Shown: one piece after another, positions 40,948 through 50,178 of the stretch | Layout of the letters: each line of letters starts with the position of its first letter | Numbering within the stretch: position 1 is the stretch's first letter | NCBI GenBank assembly: GCA_965370415.1 | Contig: CBDUTJ010000005.1 | Coordinates: 1 to 64,000, forward strand | DNA length: 64,000 bases | From: JACNIV01 sp965370415 | GTDB lineage: Bacteria; Cloacimonadota; Cloacimonadia; Cloacimonadales; TCS61 | Reading direction: 5' to 3' | Made by a program: the position numbers and the translations under genes | The notes under the pieces: model-generated | The model's database searches: none | What the model was told of the DNA's origin: nothing | The model's input: the letters and a program-made list of their open reading frames with translations, nothing else

Positions 40948-43622
40948 TAAAAATTCTTCAGTATCTCAGGAATTTTTTTGATTGCTTCATTGATTTTGGA
41001 TGCATCTTTGCCGCCAGCCATTGCCATATCCGGTCTACCGCCACCACTTCCACCAACGATTTCAGCAACTTTCCCCACGATCTTACCGGCATGATAAGTA
41101 TCGGTCAGGTCTTTAGTAACAATTGTAAGAATTGAAACTTTCTCACCGATTTCGGAAACAAGAACTCCAATCCCGGATTTCAATTTATCCCTCAACTGAT
41201 CACCTATCTGGCGCATCATAGCAGGATTTGGTACATTTACTTTAGCTACAATTACTTTTACGTTATTAATAACTATCGCATTTTGAATAAGTTTATCAAT
41301 AGTGCTACCGGCAGATTTAACTCGTACAGATTTTAATTGGATGTGCAACTGCTTATTTTCTGAAATCATTTTCTGGATCTTTTCCAGAACAGAAGCTGAG
41401 GGTGCATGCAAATGACGTCCGATCTCATCGATCTCATCTTCCAAAATCTTCACATATTGTTCAGCTTTCTCTCCGGTAATAGCTTCTATCCTGCGGATAC
41501 CGGCAGCAATTGAAGATTCGGATGTGATCTTGAACAACCCGATCTCTCCGGTAAAATTCAGGTGCGTTCCGCCACAGAGTTCTTTGGAATAATTTCCGAT
41601 GGAAACCACACGTACTTTTTCACTATACTTTTCTCCAAACAGGGCAACCGCTCCAGCCTTTTTTGCCGCATTAATATCCTGAATTTCTGCAGTCAGAGGA
41701 ATACATTCTCTTATTTTGGCATTAACTGCTTTCTCCACAATATCAAGCTCATGCTTGGATACCTGCTGGAAATGAGTGAAATCAAAACGGAGATGATCCG
41801 GGTGCAGGAAAGATCCCTTCTGCTGAACATGTTCCCCCAGAACTTCCTTGAGGGCTTTGTGAAGAAGATGAGTTGCAGTATGATTGCGGGTAATGTTCTT
41901 TCGATTTTCCTGATCGATAATGGCGGTATATTCCTTTTTGTTGATCTCACCGGAAATTAGTTTTCCAATATGAATAAAAACATCATTCTCTTTCTTCACA
42001 TCAGAGATCTTTATCTCGCTTTCATCATTATATATCCTGCCAATATCAGCAACCTGTCCACCGGATTCCGCATAAAATGGTGTTTTATCAACAACCAGAT
42101 TTACATTATTTTTATCATCTATAAAATACTTCTGAATTATGCAGGAAGCGTCATCAGATCGATAACCAACGAATTCAGTTTTTGTTGTCGGTTGCAATTC
42201 TATCCAATCGATCTCTTCCAATTTCATATTAAATTTTGCAGCTTCCCGGGCACGTTTTTTTTGTTTCTCCATCTCTTTTTCAAATCCTTTTTCATCAACT
42301 TTCAATTCCTTTTCTTCTGACATTATGCGGGTAAGGTCAAGTGGGAATCCGTAAGTATCGTAAAGCATGAAAGCATCAGAACCGGAAACTATCCTCTTTG
42401 TTTTTATTATAATTTCACTAAACTTTTTCAATCCATTATCCAATGTCAGATTAAATCTTTCTTCCTCTGCTTTGATTATCAGTTTAATGTGAGCCTGTTT
42501 TTCCTGCAGTTCAGTAAAATGATCTCCCATCAGATCTACAACAACATCAACCAGTTTATAAAGTAAAGGTTCTTTCATGTTCAGAAGATGACCGTGACGT
42601 GCAGCTCTGCGCAAAATCCGGCGCAGAACATATCCTCTTCCTTCGTTGGAAGGCATTCCGCCATCTGCCAATGCAAAGCTGAGTGCACGAATATGATCTG
42701 CAATCACGCGATGCGAAGTTCCATCGTAATTTAACACTGAAAACACCGAAGACACCGAGTTTTGTTTTTGATTATTTTGTTCTTTTTGTGCATTTTCGTG
42801 GCAATTGGTTTTGTATTGAACACCCGAAATATCAGATATTTTATTTATGATCGGCATAAAGAGATCTGTATGATAATTAGAATCTTTATTCTGTAGAACC
42901 TGAACTATCCTCTCAAATCCGGCGCCGGTATCGACATATTTTTTAGGAAGTGGAGTAAGTTTCTCACTTTCATCCCGATTGAATTGGATGAACACAAGAT
43001 TCCAGAGCTCTATGAACCTGTGGCAATCTCCATTAATTTTACACTTATGGTTTGGAGCATCTTTCAAATTACAAAATTCTAAACCTCGATCGATATGAAT
43101 TTCCGAGCAGGGTCCGCAGGGACCGGTTGCTGCCATTTCCCAGAAATTATCTTTATCCCCATGATATTCAATGTGAGCCGGATCGATGTCTGTTTCATTT
43201 TCCCAAAAATTATATGCTTCCTCATCTGTTTTGTGAACTGTGGCATAAAGTTTATCTTTAGGCATTTTCCATACTTTTGTCAGAAGTTCCCAAGCCCAGG
43301 TTATTGCTTCCTTTTTGTAATAATCTCCAAAACTCCAGTTGCCCAGCATCTCGAAGAAAGTATGATGGTAGCCATCTTTGCCTACCTCTTCCAGATCGTT
43401 ATGTTTACCACCTGCACGAATGCACTTCTGGCTGTTCACAACCCGAAGATGAGCAGGTTTGATTTGTCCTAAAAAGATATTCTTGAACTGGTTCATGCCT
43501 GCATTTGTAAAAAGCAGGGTGGGGTCATCGATGGGAATTACCGGGGCGGAAGGAATTGCTTTGTGTTGTTTCTTTTCGAAAAACTCTATAAATTGTTTCC
43601 TGATTTCTTTACTGCTTAACAT
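40947..43622 (-). CDS. alaS: Alanyl-tRNA synthetase with an in-frame repeat insertion
   Basis: An 891-residue AlaRS. Class II motifs appear in the N-terminal domain (FTNAGMNQFKNIFLG; GPCGPCSEIHIDRG; RVIADHIRALSFALADGGMP). The editing domain holds HTATHLLHKAL and CGGTHLNFTGEIG, which remove mischarged Ser or Gly; the C-terminal Gly-rich end (GGSGGGRPDMAMAGG) is intact. Just before TSHRVIADHIRAL there are about 26 extra residues (NCHENAQKEQ to SVFSVLN) encoded by a repeat. The frame is kept. ATG 43622 follows GAGGAT; an upstream frame would add 12 unrelated residues. Cytosolic tRNA-Ala charging. Confidence 0.97.
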   Translation of the reverse strand: MLSSKEIRKQFIEFFEKKQHKAIPSAPVIPIDDPTLLFTNAGMNQFKNIFLGQIKPAHLRVVNSQKCIRAGGKHNDLEEVGKDGYHHTFFEMLGNWSFGDYYKKEAITWAWELLTKVWKMPKDKLYATVHKTDEEAYNFWENETDIDPAHIEYHGDKDNFWEMAATGPCGPCSEIHIDRGLEFCNLKDAPNHKCKINGDCHRFIELWNLVFIQFNRDESEKLTPLPKKYVDTGAGFERIVQVLQNKDSNYHTDLFMPIINKISDISGVQYKTNCHENAQKEQNNQKQNSVSSVFSVLNYDGTSHRVIADHIRALSFALADGGMPSNEGRGYVLRRILRRAARHGHLLNMKEPLLYKLVDVVVDLMGDHFTELQEKQAHIKLIIKAEEERFNLTLDNGLKKFSEIIIKTKRIVSGSDAFMLYDTYGFPLDLTRIMSEEKELKVDEKGFEKEMEKQKKRAREAAKFNMKLEEIDWIELQPTTKTEFVGYRSDDASCIIQKYFIDDKNNVNLVVDKTPFYAESGGQVADIGRIYNDESEIKISDVKKENDVFIHIGKLISGEINKKEYTAIIDQENRKNITRNHTATHLLHKALKEVLGEHVQQKGSFLHPDHLRFDFTHFQQVSKHELDIVEKAVNAKIRECIPLTAEIQDINAAKKAGAVALFGEKYSEKVRVVSIGNYSKELCGGTHLNFTGEIGLFKITSESSIAAGIRRIEAITGEKAEQYVKILEDEIDEIGRHLHAPSASVLEKIQKMISENKQLHIQLKSVRVKSAGSTIDKLIQNAIVINNVKVIVAKVNVPNPAMMRQIGDQLRDKLKSGIGVLVSEIGEKVSILTIVTKDLTDTYHAGKIVGKVAEIVGGSGGGRPDMAMAGGKDASKINEAIKKIPEILKNF
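42729..42806 (-). repeat. CGGTG-type repeat inserted in frame in alaS
   Basis: On the minus strand the repeat reads ACTCGGTGTCTTCGGTG then TTTTCAGTGTTAAAT (about 42729-42760) and is translated SVSSVFSVLN. It is preceded by an A-rich stretch beginning GCCACGAAAATGCACAAAAA (to about 42806). Together they make a ~78-base block, a multiple of three, between conserved AlaRS residues. Confidence 0.8.
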
Positions 43623-43743
43623 TTTATCCTCAACTACACACCGATAAAATCGGAGCATTTCATTTTATACTTAATTTTGAGCAGTTAATTAAATTGTCAA
43701 CTACCTTGATGTATAGAGAGAAAATGATGTTGAAAGAAAATAG

Positions 43744-43763
43744 ATTCCCGATTTCTCGGGAAT
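43744..43763 (-). terminator. Probable terminator after the ABC exporter genes
   Basis: A perfect 8-bp stem ATTCCCGA/TCGGGAAT with a four-base loop, followed on the minus strand by a T-rich run (CTATTTTCTTTC). It lies 35 bases after the stop of the gene at 43799 and before alaS. Confidence 0.7.
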
Positions 43764-43798
43764 GAGCGCTCTCATCAGTGAAAGACTGTGACAAACAC

Positions 43799-45928
43799 CT
43801 ACTCATACTGCAATCTATACAGATCGTAGTATAATCCTTCATTTGCCAGTAATTCCTGGTGGCTGCCTTCTTCCTTGATCTCGCCTTTATGCAGCACAAT
43901 TATCCTATCCACATGCTGAATAGTGGAAAGCCTGTGCGCAATTATGATTGAAGTACGGTTCTGCATCAGTTTTTGCAGTGCATCCTGTATTAATATCTCC
44001 GTTTCGGTATCGATATTGGAAGTTGCTTCATCCAGTACAAAGATAGCCGGATCGTATGCAAGCACACGAGCAAAGGCAATTAGCTGCCGCTGGCCCACAC
44101 TGAAAGTGGCTCCCCGTTCCATTACAGGTTCCATATATTTTTCGGGTTTGCTCTCGATGAATTTATGAACATTCACATATTTTGCTACTTTTTCCATTTG
44201 TTCATTGGAAATAGAATCGTTACTGAGAACAATGTTATCTTTGATAGTTCCTGTAAAGAGAAAAACATCCTGCTGTACAATACCAATATTTCGCCGCAGA
44301 TCTTTCAAACAATATTTATTTATTTCTTTTCCATCGATAAAAATCTGACCTTTCTGGAACGGATATAATCCTGAAAGCAAACTGATGATCGAAGTTTTAC
44401 CGGAACCTGTATGACCCACCAGTGCAACTTTTTCGCCGGGTTTTACTTTGAAGGAAATATCCTTAAGAACATCGCCACTATCATTATAACGCAGCCATAC
44501 ATTCTTGAATTCGATCTCACCTTTCAAGTTGCCTTCTTTATCAACACAACTTTTTCCCAAACGATAATCTTCGATATCTTTATCCATAAGATCAAAAATT
44601 CTTTCGGCACCGCTCATTGCTGCCTGTATAATATTAAACTTCTCACTAAGATGATGTATCGGTTCAAAGAATCTGTCCAGGTACCAGAGAAAAGCCATGA
44701 ATACACCCAGTGATATCCGGTCTTGCAATATCTGTGCACCACCATACCATAAAAGAATGGCAACTGCGATCCTGCGGGTTGAATTAATCACGGGACGGAA
44801 AACAGCAAAAAGTTTCAGCATGGAACGGGCAGCCTGATAATATTCTCCATTAATTTCGGCAAATTCTTTCACTTTGCGTTTATACTGATTAAAAAGCTGA
44901 ATTATCTTGAAACCGGAAATATCTTCGGAAAGCGTAGCATTGATATTTGCCAGTTTTTTGCGTACGTTCCTATAGATAACCCGACTTCTTTTTATAAAAA
45001 TAGTAAAGAGAACTATGGTAAAGGGCAGAATAGAAAACGTTACCAGCGCCAATTTCCAATCGTAGATCAGCATTGCAATCATAATACCAACCAGTACAAA
45101 AAATTCCTGAATGAGCTGAATAAGACCGTTACCAAGCATCTCATTAAGCGTACCAATATCATTTGTAATGCGGGTAACCAATCGGCCGATAGGGTTTTTA
45201 TCAAAGAAGGAGAGAGGCATTCTTTCTAACCTGTAAAAAAGATCGCGGCGCAGATCATACATGGCATATTGAGCAGCGTAATTTACAAAATAGATCTGGA
45301 AGTAAGTGAATAAAAGCTGCAGGAAAACCACGATAAAGAACATAAGCCCATACAATTTCAATTTATTTATATCTTCACGGCGCAATAGTCTCAGCTGTTC
45401 TTTGGTAAGATCGTTATTCTCTCTCAAACTGATAAGATCAGAATTCTGCACAACGAGTTGATCTCCCGAAATTTCCACGAATTCTGTGGTGCTAAGGATT
45501 TGTTGGATCTCAGGTTTATTCTGCAAAATAACAATTTTAAGATGCAGTCTTCCGGATTCTTTTAATTCCTGAACTTCCGTTTTAGGAATAAAATTAATTT
45601 TCTTATTCGGAAAGATCAGGTAGTAATTATCATTAAAATTATATTCTTTAAATTTGATCCTCGGATATTTACTGACGAAATCGGCTCTTTTATATTCAAT
45701 TGAGAATTCCAACAGATTTTTATTGGAAACTATAACTTCGTCTACTGCACGCTGAGTGATGACGGGAGCCAGCAGGTTTGTACCGGTAATGAGCAGAAGT
45801 AAAATGAATGAGATAATTACAAGGGATTTATATGGTTTCAGATATGCCACAAGCCTTCTGAACAAGACCTTGTCGTAGATCTTGCTTTTCAGATCATCTT
45901 CGGCTAATCCTTTATGCAATCCTTTCAT
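43799..45928 (-). CDS. ABC exporter half-transporter with periplasmic insertion (consensus ATPase half)
   Basis: A 709-residue fused permease and ATPase. Between the first two membrane helices there is an extra ~110-130 residue charged domain (from about residue 70 to 190), probably extracytoplasmic. The ATPase has Walker A GHTGSGKTS, Walker B FVLDEATSNID with the catalytic Glu, and the H-loop IIAHRLSTI, but its signature is FSVGQ instead of LSGGQ. The partner gene has the complementary defect, so the two should form a heterodimer with one active and one degenerate site. Stop of the partner is two bases upstream. Substrate unknown; lipid or drug are options. Confidence 0.9.
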   Translation of the reverse strand: MKGLHKGLAEDDLKSKIYDKVLFRRLVAYLKPYKSLVIISFILLLLITGTNLLAPVITQRAVDEVIVSNKNLLEFSIEYKRADFVSKYPRIKFKEYNFNDNYYLIFPNKKINFIPKTEVQELKESGRLHLKIVILQNKPEIQQILSTTEFVEISGDQLVVQNSDLISLRENNDLTKEQLRLLRREDINKLKLYGLMFFIVVFLQLLFTYFQIYFVNYAAQYAMYDLRRDLFYRLERMPLSFFDKNPIGRLVTRITNDIGTLNEMLGNGLIQLIQEFFVLVGIMIAMLIYDWKLALVTFSILPFTIVLFTIFIKRSRVIYRNVRKKLANINATLSEDISGFKIIQLFNQYKRKVKEFAEINGEYYQAARSMLKLFAVFRPVINSTRRIAVAILLWYGGAQILQDRISLGVFMAFLWYLDRFFEPIHHLSEKFNIIQAAMSGAERIFDLMDKDIEDYRLGKSCVDKEGNLKGEIEFKNVWLRYNDSGDVLKDISFKVKPGEKVALVGHTGSGKTSIISLLSGLYPFQKGQIFIDGKEINKYCLKDLRRNIGIVQQDVFLFTGTIKDNIVLSNDSISNEQMEKVAKYVNVHKFIESKPEKYMEPVMERGATFSVGQRQLIAFARVLAYDPAIFVLDEATSNIDTETEILIQDALQKLMQNRTSIIIAHRLSTIQHVDRIIVLHKGEIKEEGSHQELLANEGLYYDLYRLQYE

Positions 45929-45930
45929 CC

Positions 45931-47670
45931 TTACTCCAGCTTCTCTTCGATCTGCTGTTTTTCATATAGATCGCGATATATTCCCGCTAATGCCAATAAC
46001 TCTTTGTGAGTACCTTCTTCCTCTATTCTGCCTTCGTTCAATACGATGATCTTATCTGCATGCTGGATAGATGAAATACGGTGTGAAATGATTATCGTGG
46101 TTTTATCCTTTCGCATTTCTATCAAATCGTGCAGGATACTTTTTTCTGTTTTTGTATCAACAGAGGAAAGCGCATCGTCCAGGATGAGAATATTCGGATT
46201 GGTAAGCAGTGCACGGGCAATTGCCAGACGTTGTTTCTGTCCCCCGGAAAGGGTCACACCCCGCTCACCGATCACAGTCTCGAATCCATTTTCAAATTCT
46301 TCGATAGCATAATAAACCTGGGCTGTTTTTGCTACTTTCTCAATTTCTGCCATATCTGCTTTATAATTTCCTAAACTTATATTACTGGCAACGGTATCTG
46401 AGAACAGGAAAATATCCTGCGGAACCATTACAACGTTTGTTCTTAAAGTTTCCAGCGGTATATTATACAATTCATTATCATCAATAAAAAATGTGCCCTC
46501 AGGTGGATTATATACTCGCGTAAGAAGGTCTATGATAGTTGTTTTACCACAGCCGGTTCGACCTACAATAGCTAATGTCTTCCCAGCTTCTATTTCAAAG
46601 GAAATATTATCAAATATAAAAGGAGAATCTTCTTTATACTGGAATTTTAAATTTTTAAGAGACACTTTTCCTTTCAGGTTTTTTATCTCAGGATTCACCT
46701 GGTTATCAGTGATCTCCGGTTCTACTTCAAAAATGGAATTCATTCTTTTAAGAGAAGCTGTTCCGCGCTGGTATAAATTCACTATCCAGCCAATGGCGAT
46801 CATTGGCCATACAAGCATTCCCAGGTATTGGAAAAAAGCTATGAATTCTCCCATTGATATCTCGTAAAGTATTGCTGCTTCACCCCCGAAAATAAGTACA
46901 ATTCCCATACAAATATTAATGAGCAGGAACATAACCGGAAAGAACATGGCAAATATCTTTACCAGGCTGATATTATCTTTCAAATATTCCCTTGCCGATT
47001 CCGACATTTTTTCCAATTCAGCTTCTTCCTGTACAAAAGCTTTTACCACGCGAATTCCGGAAATGCTCTCCTGAACCTGACCGGACATGGTGGCAAATGT
47101 CTTTTGCACTTTCCTGAACTTTGTATGGATCCGTTTACCAAAATAGATGATAATAATGCTTAAAAAAGGTGTTGGAATAACAGCCAGCAAAGTAAGTCGC
47201 AGGCTGATATCAACCATAAAAAAGAGTGAAGCAATAGCTATTACCAGGATATCCATTCCCACCACAAATCCAAATGCAATCAGCATACGGATGGCATTCA
47301 TATCGTTGGTGGCATAAGCCATCAAGTCACCGGTTTTGGTTTTATTATAAAAATTTGCCGAAAGCTTCATCAGGTGATTGTAATACATTTGCCGCAGGTC
47401 GCGGTCTATCATCCAGGCAGTGCCGATAAAAGCGATACGCCAGAAATACCTGAGCAATGTAATGAGAGCTGTTATTCCCACGATAAGAAGTGAAGCGTAC
47501 AGAAGACTATTTGAGGTAAACCCTTCCCTGCCTATGCTATCGATAGCCTTCTGCATTATCTTGATAGTATAGAGCTGTCCGGCATCGATGATAACAATGA
47601 GGACTATTCCAAAAATAAGTTTTGGAATGTTCTTCTTTATGAAAGGAGTAACTTTCTCGAAGGTTTTCAT
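45931..47670 (-). CDS. ABC exporter half-transporter (degenerate ATPase half)
   Basis: A 579-residue type IV ABC exporter: six membrane helices (to about residue 310) and an ATPase with Walker A GRTGCGKTT, a good signature LSGGQKQRLAIARAL and Walker B ILILDDALSSVD, where the catalytic Glu is Asp. This marks the non-catalytic side in heterodimers such as TM287/288. It is first in the operon with the 709-residue half. A 44-codon copy of its 5' end exists at 52372-52506. Upstream, 278 bases hold no gene but a hairpin at 47772-47793. Confidence 0.92.
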   Translation of the reverse strand: MKTFEKVTPFIKKNIPKLIFGIVLIVIIDAGQLYTIKIMQKAIDSIGREGFTSNSLLYASLLIVGITALITLLRYFWRIAFIGTAWMIDRDLRQMYYNHLMKLSANFYNKTKTGDLMAYATNDMNAIRMLIAFGFVVGMDILVIAIASLFFMVDISLRLTLLAVIPTPFLSIIIIYFGKRIHTKFRKVQKTFATMSGQVQESISGIRVVKAFVQEEAELEKMSESAREYLKDNISLVKIFAMFFPVMFLLINICMGIVLIFGGEAAILYEISMGEFIAFFQYLGMLVWPMIAIGWIVNLYQRGTASLKRMNSIFEVEPEITDNQVNPEIKNLKGKVSLKNLKFQYKEDSPFIFDNISFEIEAGKTLAIVGRTGCGKTTIIDLLTRVYNPPEGTFFIDDNELYNIPLETLRTNVVMVPQDIFLFSDTVASNISLGNYKADMAEIEKVAKTAQVYYAIEEFENGFETVIGERGVTLSGGQKQRLAIARALLTNPNILILDDALSSVDTKTEKSILHDLIEMRKDKTTIIISHRISSIQHADKIIVLNEGRIEEEGTHKELLALAGIYRDLYEKQQIEEKLE

Positions 47671-47771
47671 TTAGTTCCTTCTTAGCTCATCAGTCTTTGT
47701 TAAAATTACAACTCTGCAAGCGGATTTCCACAGATATTTTTTTTCCCTTGTTTCTTTGGTAACAACAGACA

Positions 47772-47793
47772 TTACCAATCAGGAGATCGGTAA
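47772..47793. repeat. Intergenic hairpin upstream of the ABC operon
   Basis: A 9-base inverted repeat TTACCAATC/GATCGGTAA with loop AGGA; the one mismatch is a G:U pair in minus-strand RNA. It lies between the CBS gene and the ABC operon. Its role is unknown; no T run follows on either strand. Confidence 0.5.
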
Positions 47794-47948
47794 CAAGTTT
47801 TACTTTATTTTTTAAATGAAATTACAAAATAAATTAAAATATATTAGTCAACAGTAATTTTGTTTAAGTTGCTTATTTATTTTTCAATTGAATTTAATAT
47901 TTTCTGATAATACAAGGAAGTTTATTCTATTGAATTAGAATTCCAGTT

Positions 47949-48368
47949 TTAATAATCTCCTGAGAAATCTAATTTGTTAAAGCGTAGACCAAAGATCTGT
48001 TGATCAACCACTCTTGCGATGTCTTTCAAAGAAACAATCCCTACTAACTTACCTTTTTCTACAACCGGTAAATGTCGAATATGATTAATTACAAAAACAT
48101 GATATACTGCTCTAAGTTTTTCATCTTTGTTAACTGTAATCAACTCTTTGGTCATAACTTCACCAACAGTGGTCTTCGTAGGATTTTTTCCACTTGCTAC
48201 CACTCTTTTAAGTAAATCTCTTTCTGTGAAGATCCCAATAGGAATATCATCTTTTACTACAACTATCGATCCAATATTGTTAGCTGACATAACTTTTGCT
48301 ATAGAATCAATAGTTTCGTTTTCTTTACATGTTTTGACGTCTGTTAGCATATAAGACTTTATTTGCAT
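47949..48368 (-). CDS. CBS-domain pair protein
   Basis: A 139-residue protein made of two CBS domains (about 5-60, VKTCKENETIDSIAKVMSANN and GIFTERDLLKRVVA; and 70-125, TVGEVMTKELITVNKDEK and GIVSLKDIARVV). Such stand-alone pairs bind adenine nucleotides or SAM and regulate a partner. ATG 48368 follows AAGGAGAG; the longer frame would start inside the upstream gene. It is 38 bases after the homocysteine methyltransferase gene, so the pair may be co-transcribed and CBS could sense SAM/AMP there (inference). Confidence 0.88.
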   Translation of the reverse strand: MQIKSYMLTDVKTCKENETIDSIAKVMSANNIGSIVVVKDDIPIGIFTERDLLKRVVASGKNPTKTTVGEVMTKELITVNKDEKLRAVYHVFVINHIRHLPVVEKGKLVGIVSLKDIARVVDQQIFGLRFNKLDFSGDY

Positions 48369-48406
48369 ACGCTCTCCTTTTATAAGTGTTATACTCTGTT
48401 TCCTTT

Positions 48407-49303
48407 TCAATCGTTTTCAATGTAATTGTCAACAACTTTCCGAATTGATCGAATATGTTCGGGAGTCGTTCCACAGCAACCACCGATTATAGAAACTCCA
48501 ACATCTATCAGTTCTTTTGCTTTCTTTCCAAAAAATTCCGGTGTTTCAGAATAAATCAATTTTCCCTCTTTCATTTCTGGAATTCCAGCATTGGATTGAA
48601 TTATTATTGGAAGGATTGTAAGTTTTTTAAATTCACGAGCGATCTTGATCATATTCTCGATTCCGTTCCCGCAATTTGAACCGATAATATCTGCTCCTGC
48701 TTTTTGCAGTCCTTTAACAGCATCATTGATGCTAACGCCTATAATCGTATAAAAACCTCTGGGGGTTTCATCAAAGGTCATTGTTGCCATAATTGGAATT
48801 CCAGGAGAAATACTTTTTGTTGCTTCTATAGCAAGAGTTGCTTCATTCAAATCTGTCATTGTTTCGATGCAGATTAAATCAACACCTGCATTTATAAGAG
48901 TTTTTATTTGCTTTTTAAAACTCTGGTAAATGTCTTCCGGTTCTGTATCTCCAAAAGGTTTCAATAATTTCCCGGATGGACCACAGGAACCAGAAACATA
49001 AGCTTTATTTCCAACAACTTCTCTGATTCTTTCTACTGCAATTCTATTTATCTCTTCTGTTTTGTCTTGCAATCCGTAATCTGATAATTTCAAAGGAGAA
49101 GCTCCGAAAGTGTTAGTTTGGATAATATCTGCTCCGGCATCAAGATATGCTTGTGCAATTTCTTTCAGGATTTCAGGATTTTTCAGATTCACAGATTCAG
49201 GTGGTTCTCCGGGTTTTAGACCTCTTGCAAAGAGCATTGTTCCCATTGCACCATCTGCAACTAGAATTTCACTGTTTTTTATTCTTTTGAGGATAGATAT
49301 CAT
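48407..49303 (-). CDS. Homocysteine S-methyltransferase-like protein (MetH domain 1 homologue)
   Basis: A 298-residue TIM barrel (VADGAMGTMLFARGLKPGEPP at the start; AQAYLDAGADIIQTNTFGAS). Zinc ligands are Cys in IIGSNCGNG and the double Cys in IIGGCCGTTPEH, so homocysteine thiolate is probably bound. It covers only the first module of MetH; corrinoid and reactivation modules are separate genes upstream. The ATG 49303 follows GGGGAG by eight bases. It may accept methyl groups from the corrinoid protein, forming methionine; a methylcobalamin-to-homocysteine reaction is inferred, not shown. Confidence 0.9.
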   Translation of the reverse strand: MISILKRIKNSEILVADGAMGTMLFARGLKPGEPPESVNLKNPEILKEIAQAYLDAGADIIQTNTFGASPLKLSDYGLQDKTEEINRIAVERIREVVGNKAYVSGSCGPSGKLLKPFGDTEPEDIYQSFKKQIKTLINAGVDLICIETMTDLNEATLAIEATKSISPGIPIMATMTFDETPRGFYTIIGVSINDAVKGLQKAGADIIGSNCGNGIENMIKIAREFKKLTILPIIIQSNAGIPEMKEGKLIYSETPEFFGKKAKELIDVGVSIIGGCCGTTPEHIRSIRKVVDNYIEND

Positions 49304-49546
49304 TACTAACTCCCCTATCAGTCTTCGCCGAACTAAAGCCCCGATCTCTTTGCAAAAGAGGGGAATTTTCACAGTAAATCGCTTTGTTATTTTTCATTTT
49401 CTTCTTACTTTTCTAAATTTTCCTCTCTTTTTCAGATGCATATCTTCCCTATAAACTATATTTCTCGATCTGGCAGATCGAGTTACGTTTCTTCCTGCTT
49501 TTCTCATGTTCCCTCGCTTTATAAAAGAGAGGGATAGCAGGGAGAG
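49304..49546. other. Intergenic stretch with several hairpins inside the methyl-transfer cluster
   Basis: No gene is seen. An 8-bp stem CTCGATCT/AGATCGAG surrounds GGC near 49470, and a larger imperfect one pairs TCCTGC with GCAGGGA (49496-49541, inner CCCTC/GAGGG). No T run follows on the minus strand, so I cannot call a terminator. They may be remnants of repeats, or they separate the Hcy/CBS genes from the MttB group. Confidence 0.45.
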
Positions 49547-50170
49547 TTAAATCATCCCCTTCACACATTCCACCGCATTCCCAGCATCATAAGCATACGC
49601 ATCCGCACCGATTTCATCTGCAAATTCCTTTGAAACTGGTGCTCCACCGATTATCACTTTTATATCAGAATTATCTTTTCTAATGAGATCGACAACTTTC
49701 TTCATATTTGTCATTGTAGTCGTGAGAAGTGCTGACATTCCGATGAGTTTTGCATTTTCGCGTTTTGCAGTTTCCACAAATTTTTCCGGCGGAACATCCT
49801 TACCAAGATCGATAACATCGAAGCCCGCACCTTTCAGCATTATCCCAATAAGATTTTTTCCGATATCGTGAAGGTCTCCCTGAACTGTTCCGATCACCAC
49901 CTTGCCTAAACCGGAAATTCCTTTAGAATCAAGAAGAGGTTTCAGTAGATCCAATCCTGCATACATTGCTTTGGCTGCCATCAGCACATCCGGAAGAAAT
50001 ATCTCGTGTTTTTTGAATTGCTCACCGATGATGTTCATTCCAGCGATCAAGCCATTATCGAGAATATCTTTTGGATTTAAATCCTGTCCAATTGCTTCTT
50101 TTGTTAATTCAAAAACTTTTTCATCATCACCTTGTTGAAGAGATTCAGAAATCTGAATTAATATATCCAT
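49547..50170 (-). CDS. Corrinoid (B12-binding) methyltransferase protein
   Basis: A 207-residue two-domain protein: helical cap (1-85, LIAGMNIIGEQFKKHEIFLPD) and Rossmann-like B12-binding domain with Asp99-x-His101-x-x-Gly104 (VQGDLHDIGKNLIGIMLKG), whose His ligates cobalt. It shuttles a methyl group between the MttB-like enzyme and an acceptor, as MtaC/MtbC/MttC do. ATG 50170 is preceded by AGGAGA; eight bases separate it from the upstream stop. Confidence 0.94.
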   Translation of the reverse strand: MDILIQISESLQQGDDEKVFELTKEAIGQDLNPKDILDNGLIAGMNIIGEQFKKHEIFLPDVLMAAKAMYAGLDLLKPLLDSKGISGLGKVVIGTVQGDLHDIGKNLIGIMLKGAGFDVIDLGKDVPPEKFVETAKRENAKLIGMSALLTTTMTNMKKVVDLIRKDNSDIKVIIGGAPVSKEFADEIGADAYAYDAGNAVECVKGMI

Positions 50171-50178
50171 TACTTCTC

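Noticed and set aside
43660..43899. 79-codon minus-strand frame between alaS and the ABC gene
   Set aside because: Overlaps the certain 3' end of the ABC gene in another frame and spans the terminator; no family match.
49439..49546. tRNA-like folding in the gap before the corrinoid gene
   Set aside because: Stems do not form a cloverleaf and there is no TTCGA or CCA-type 3' end.
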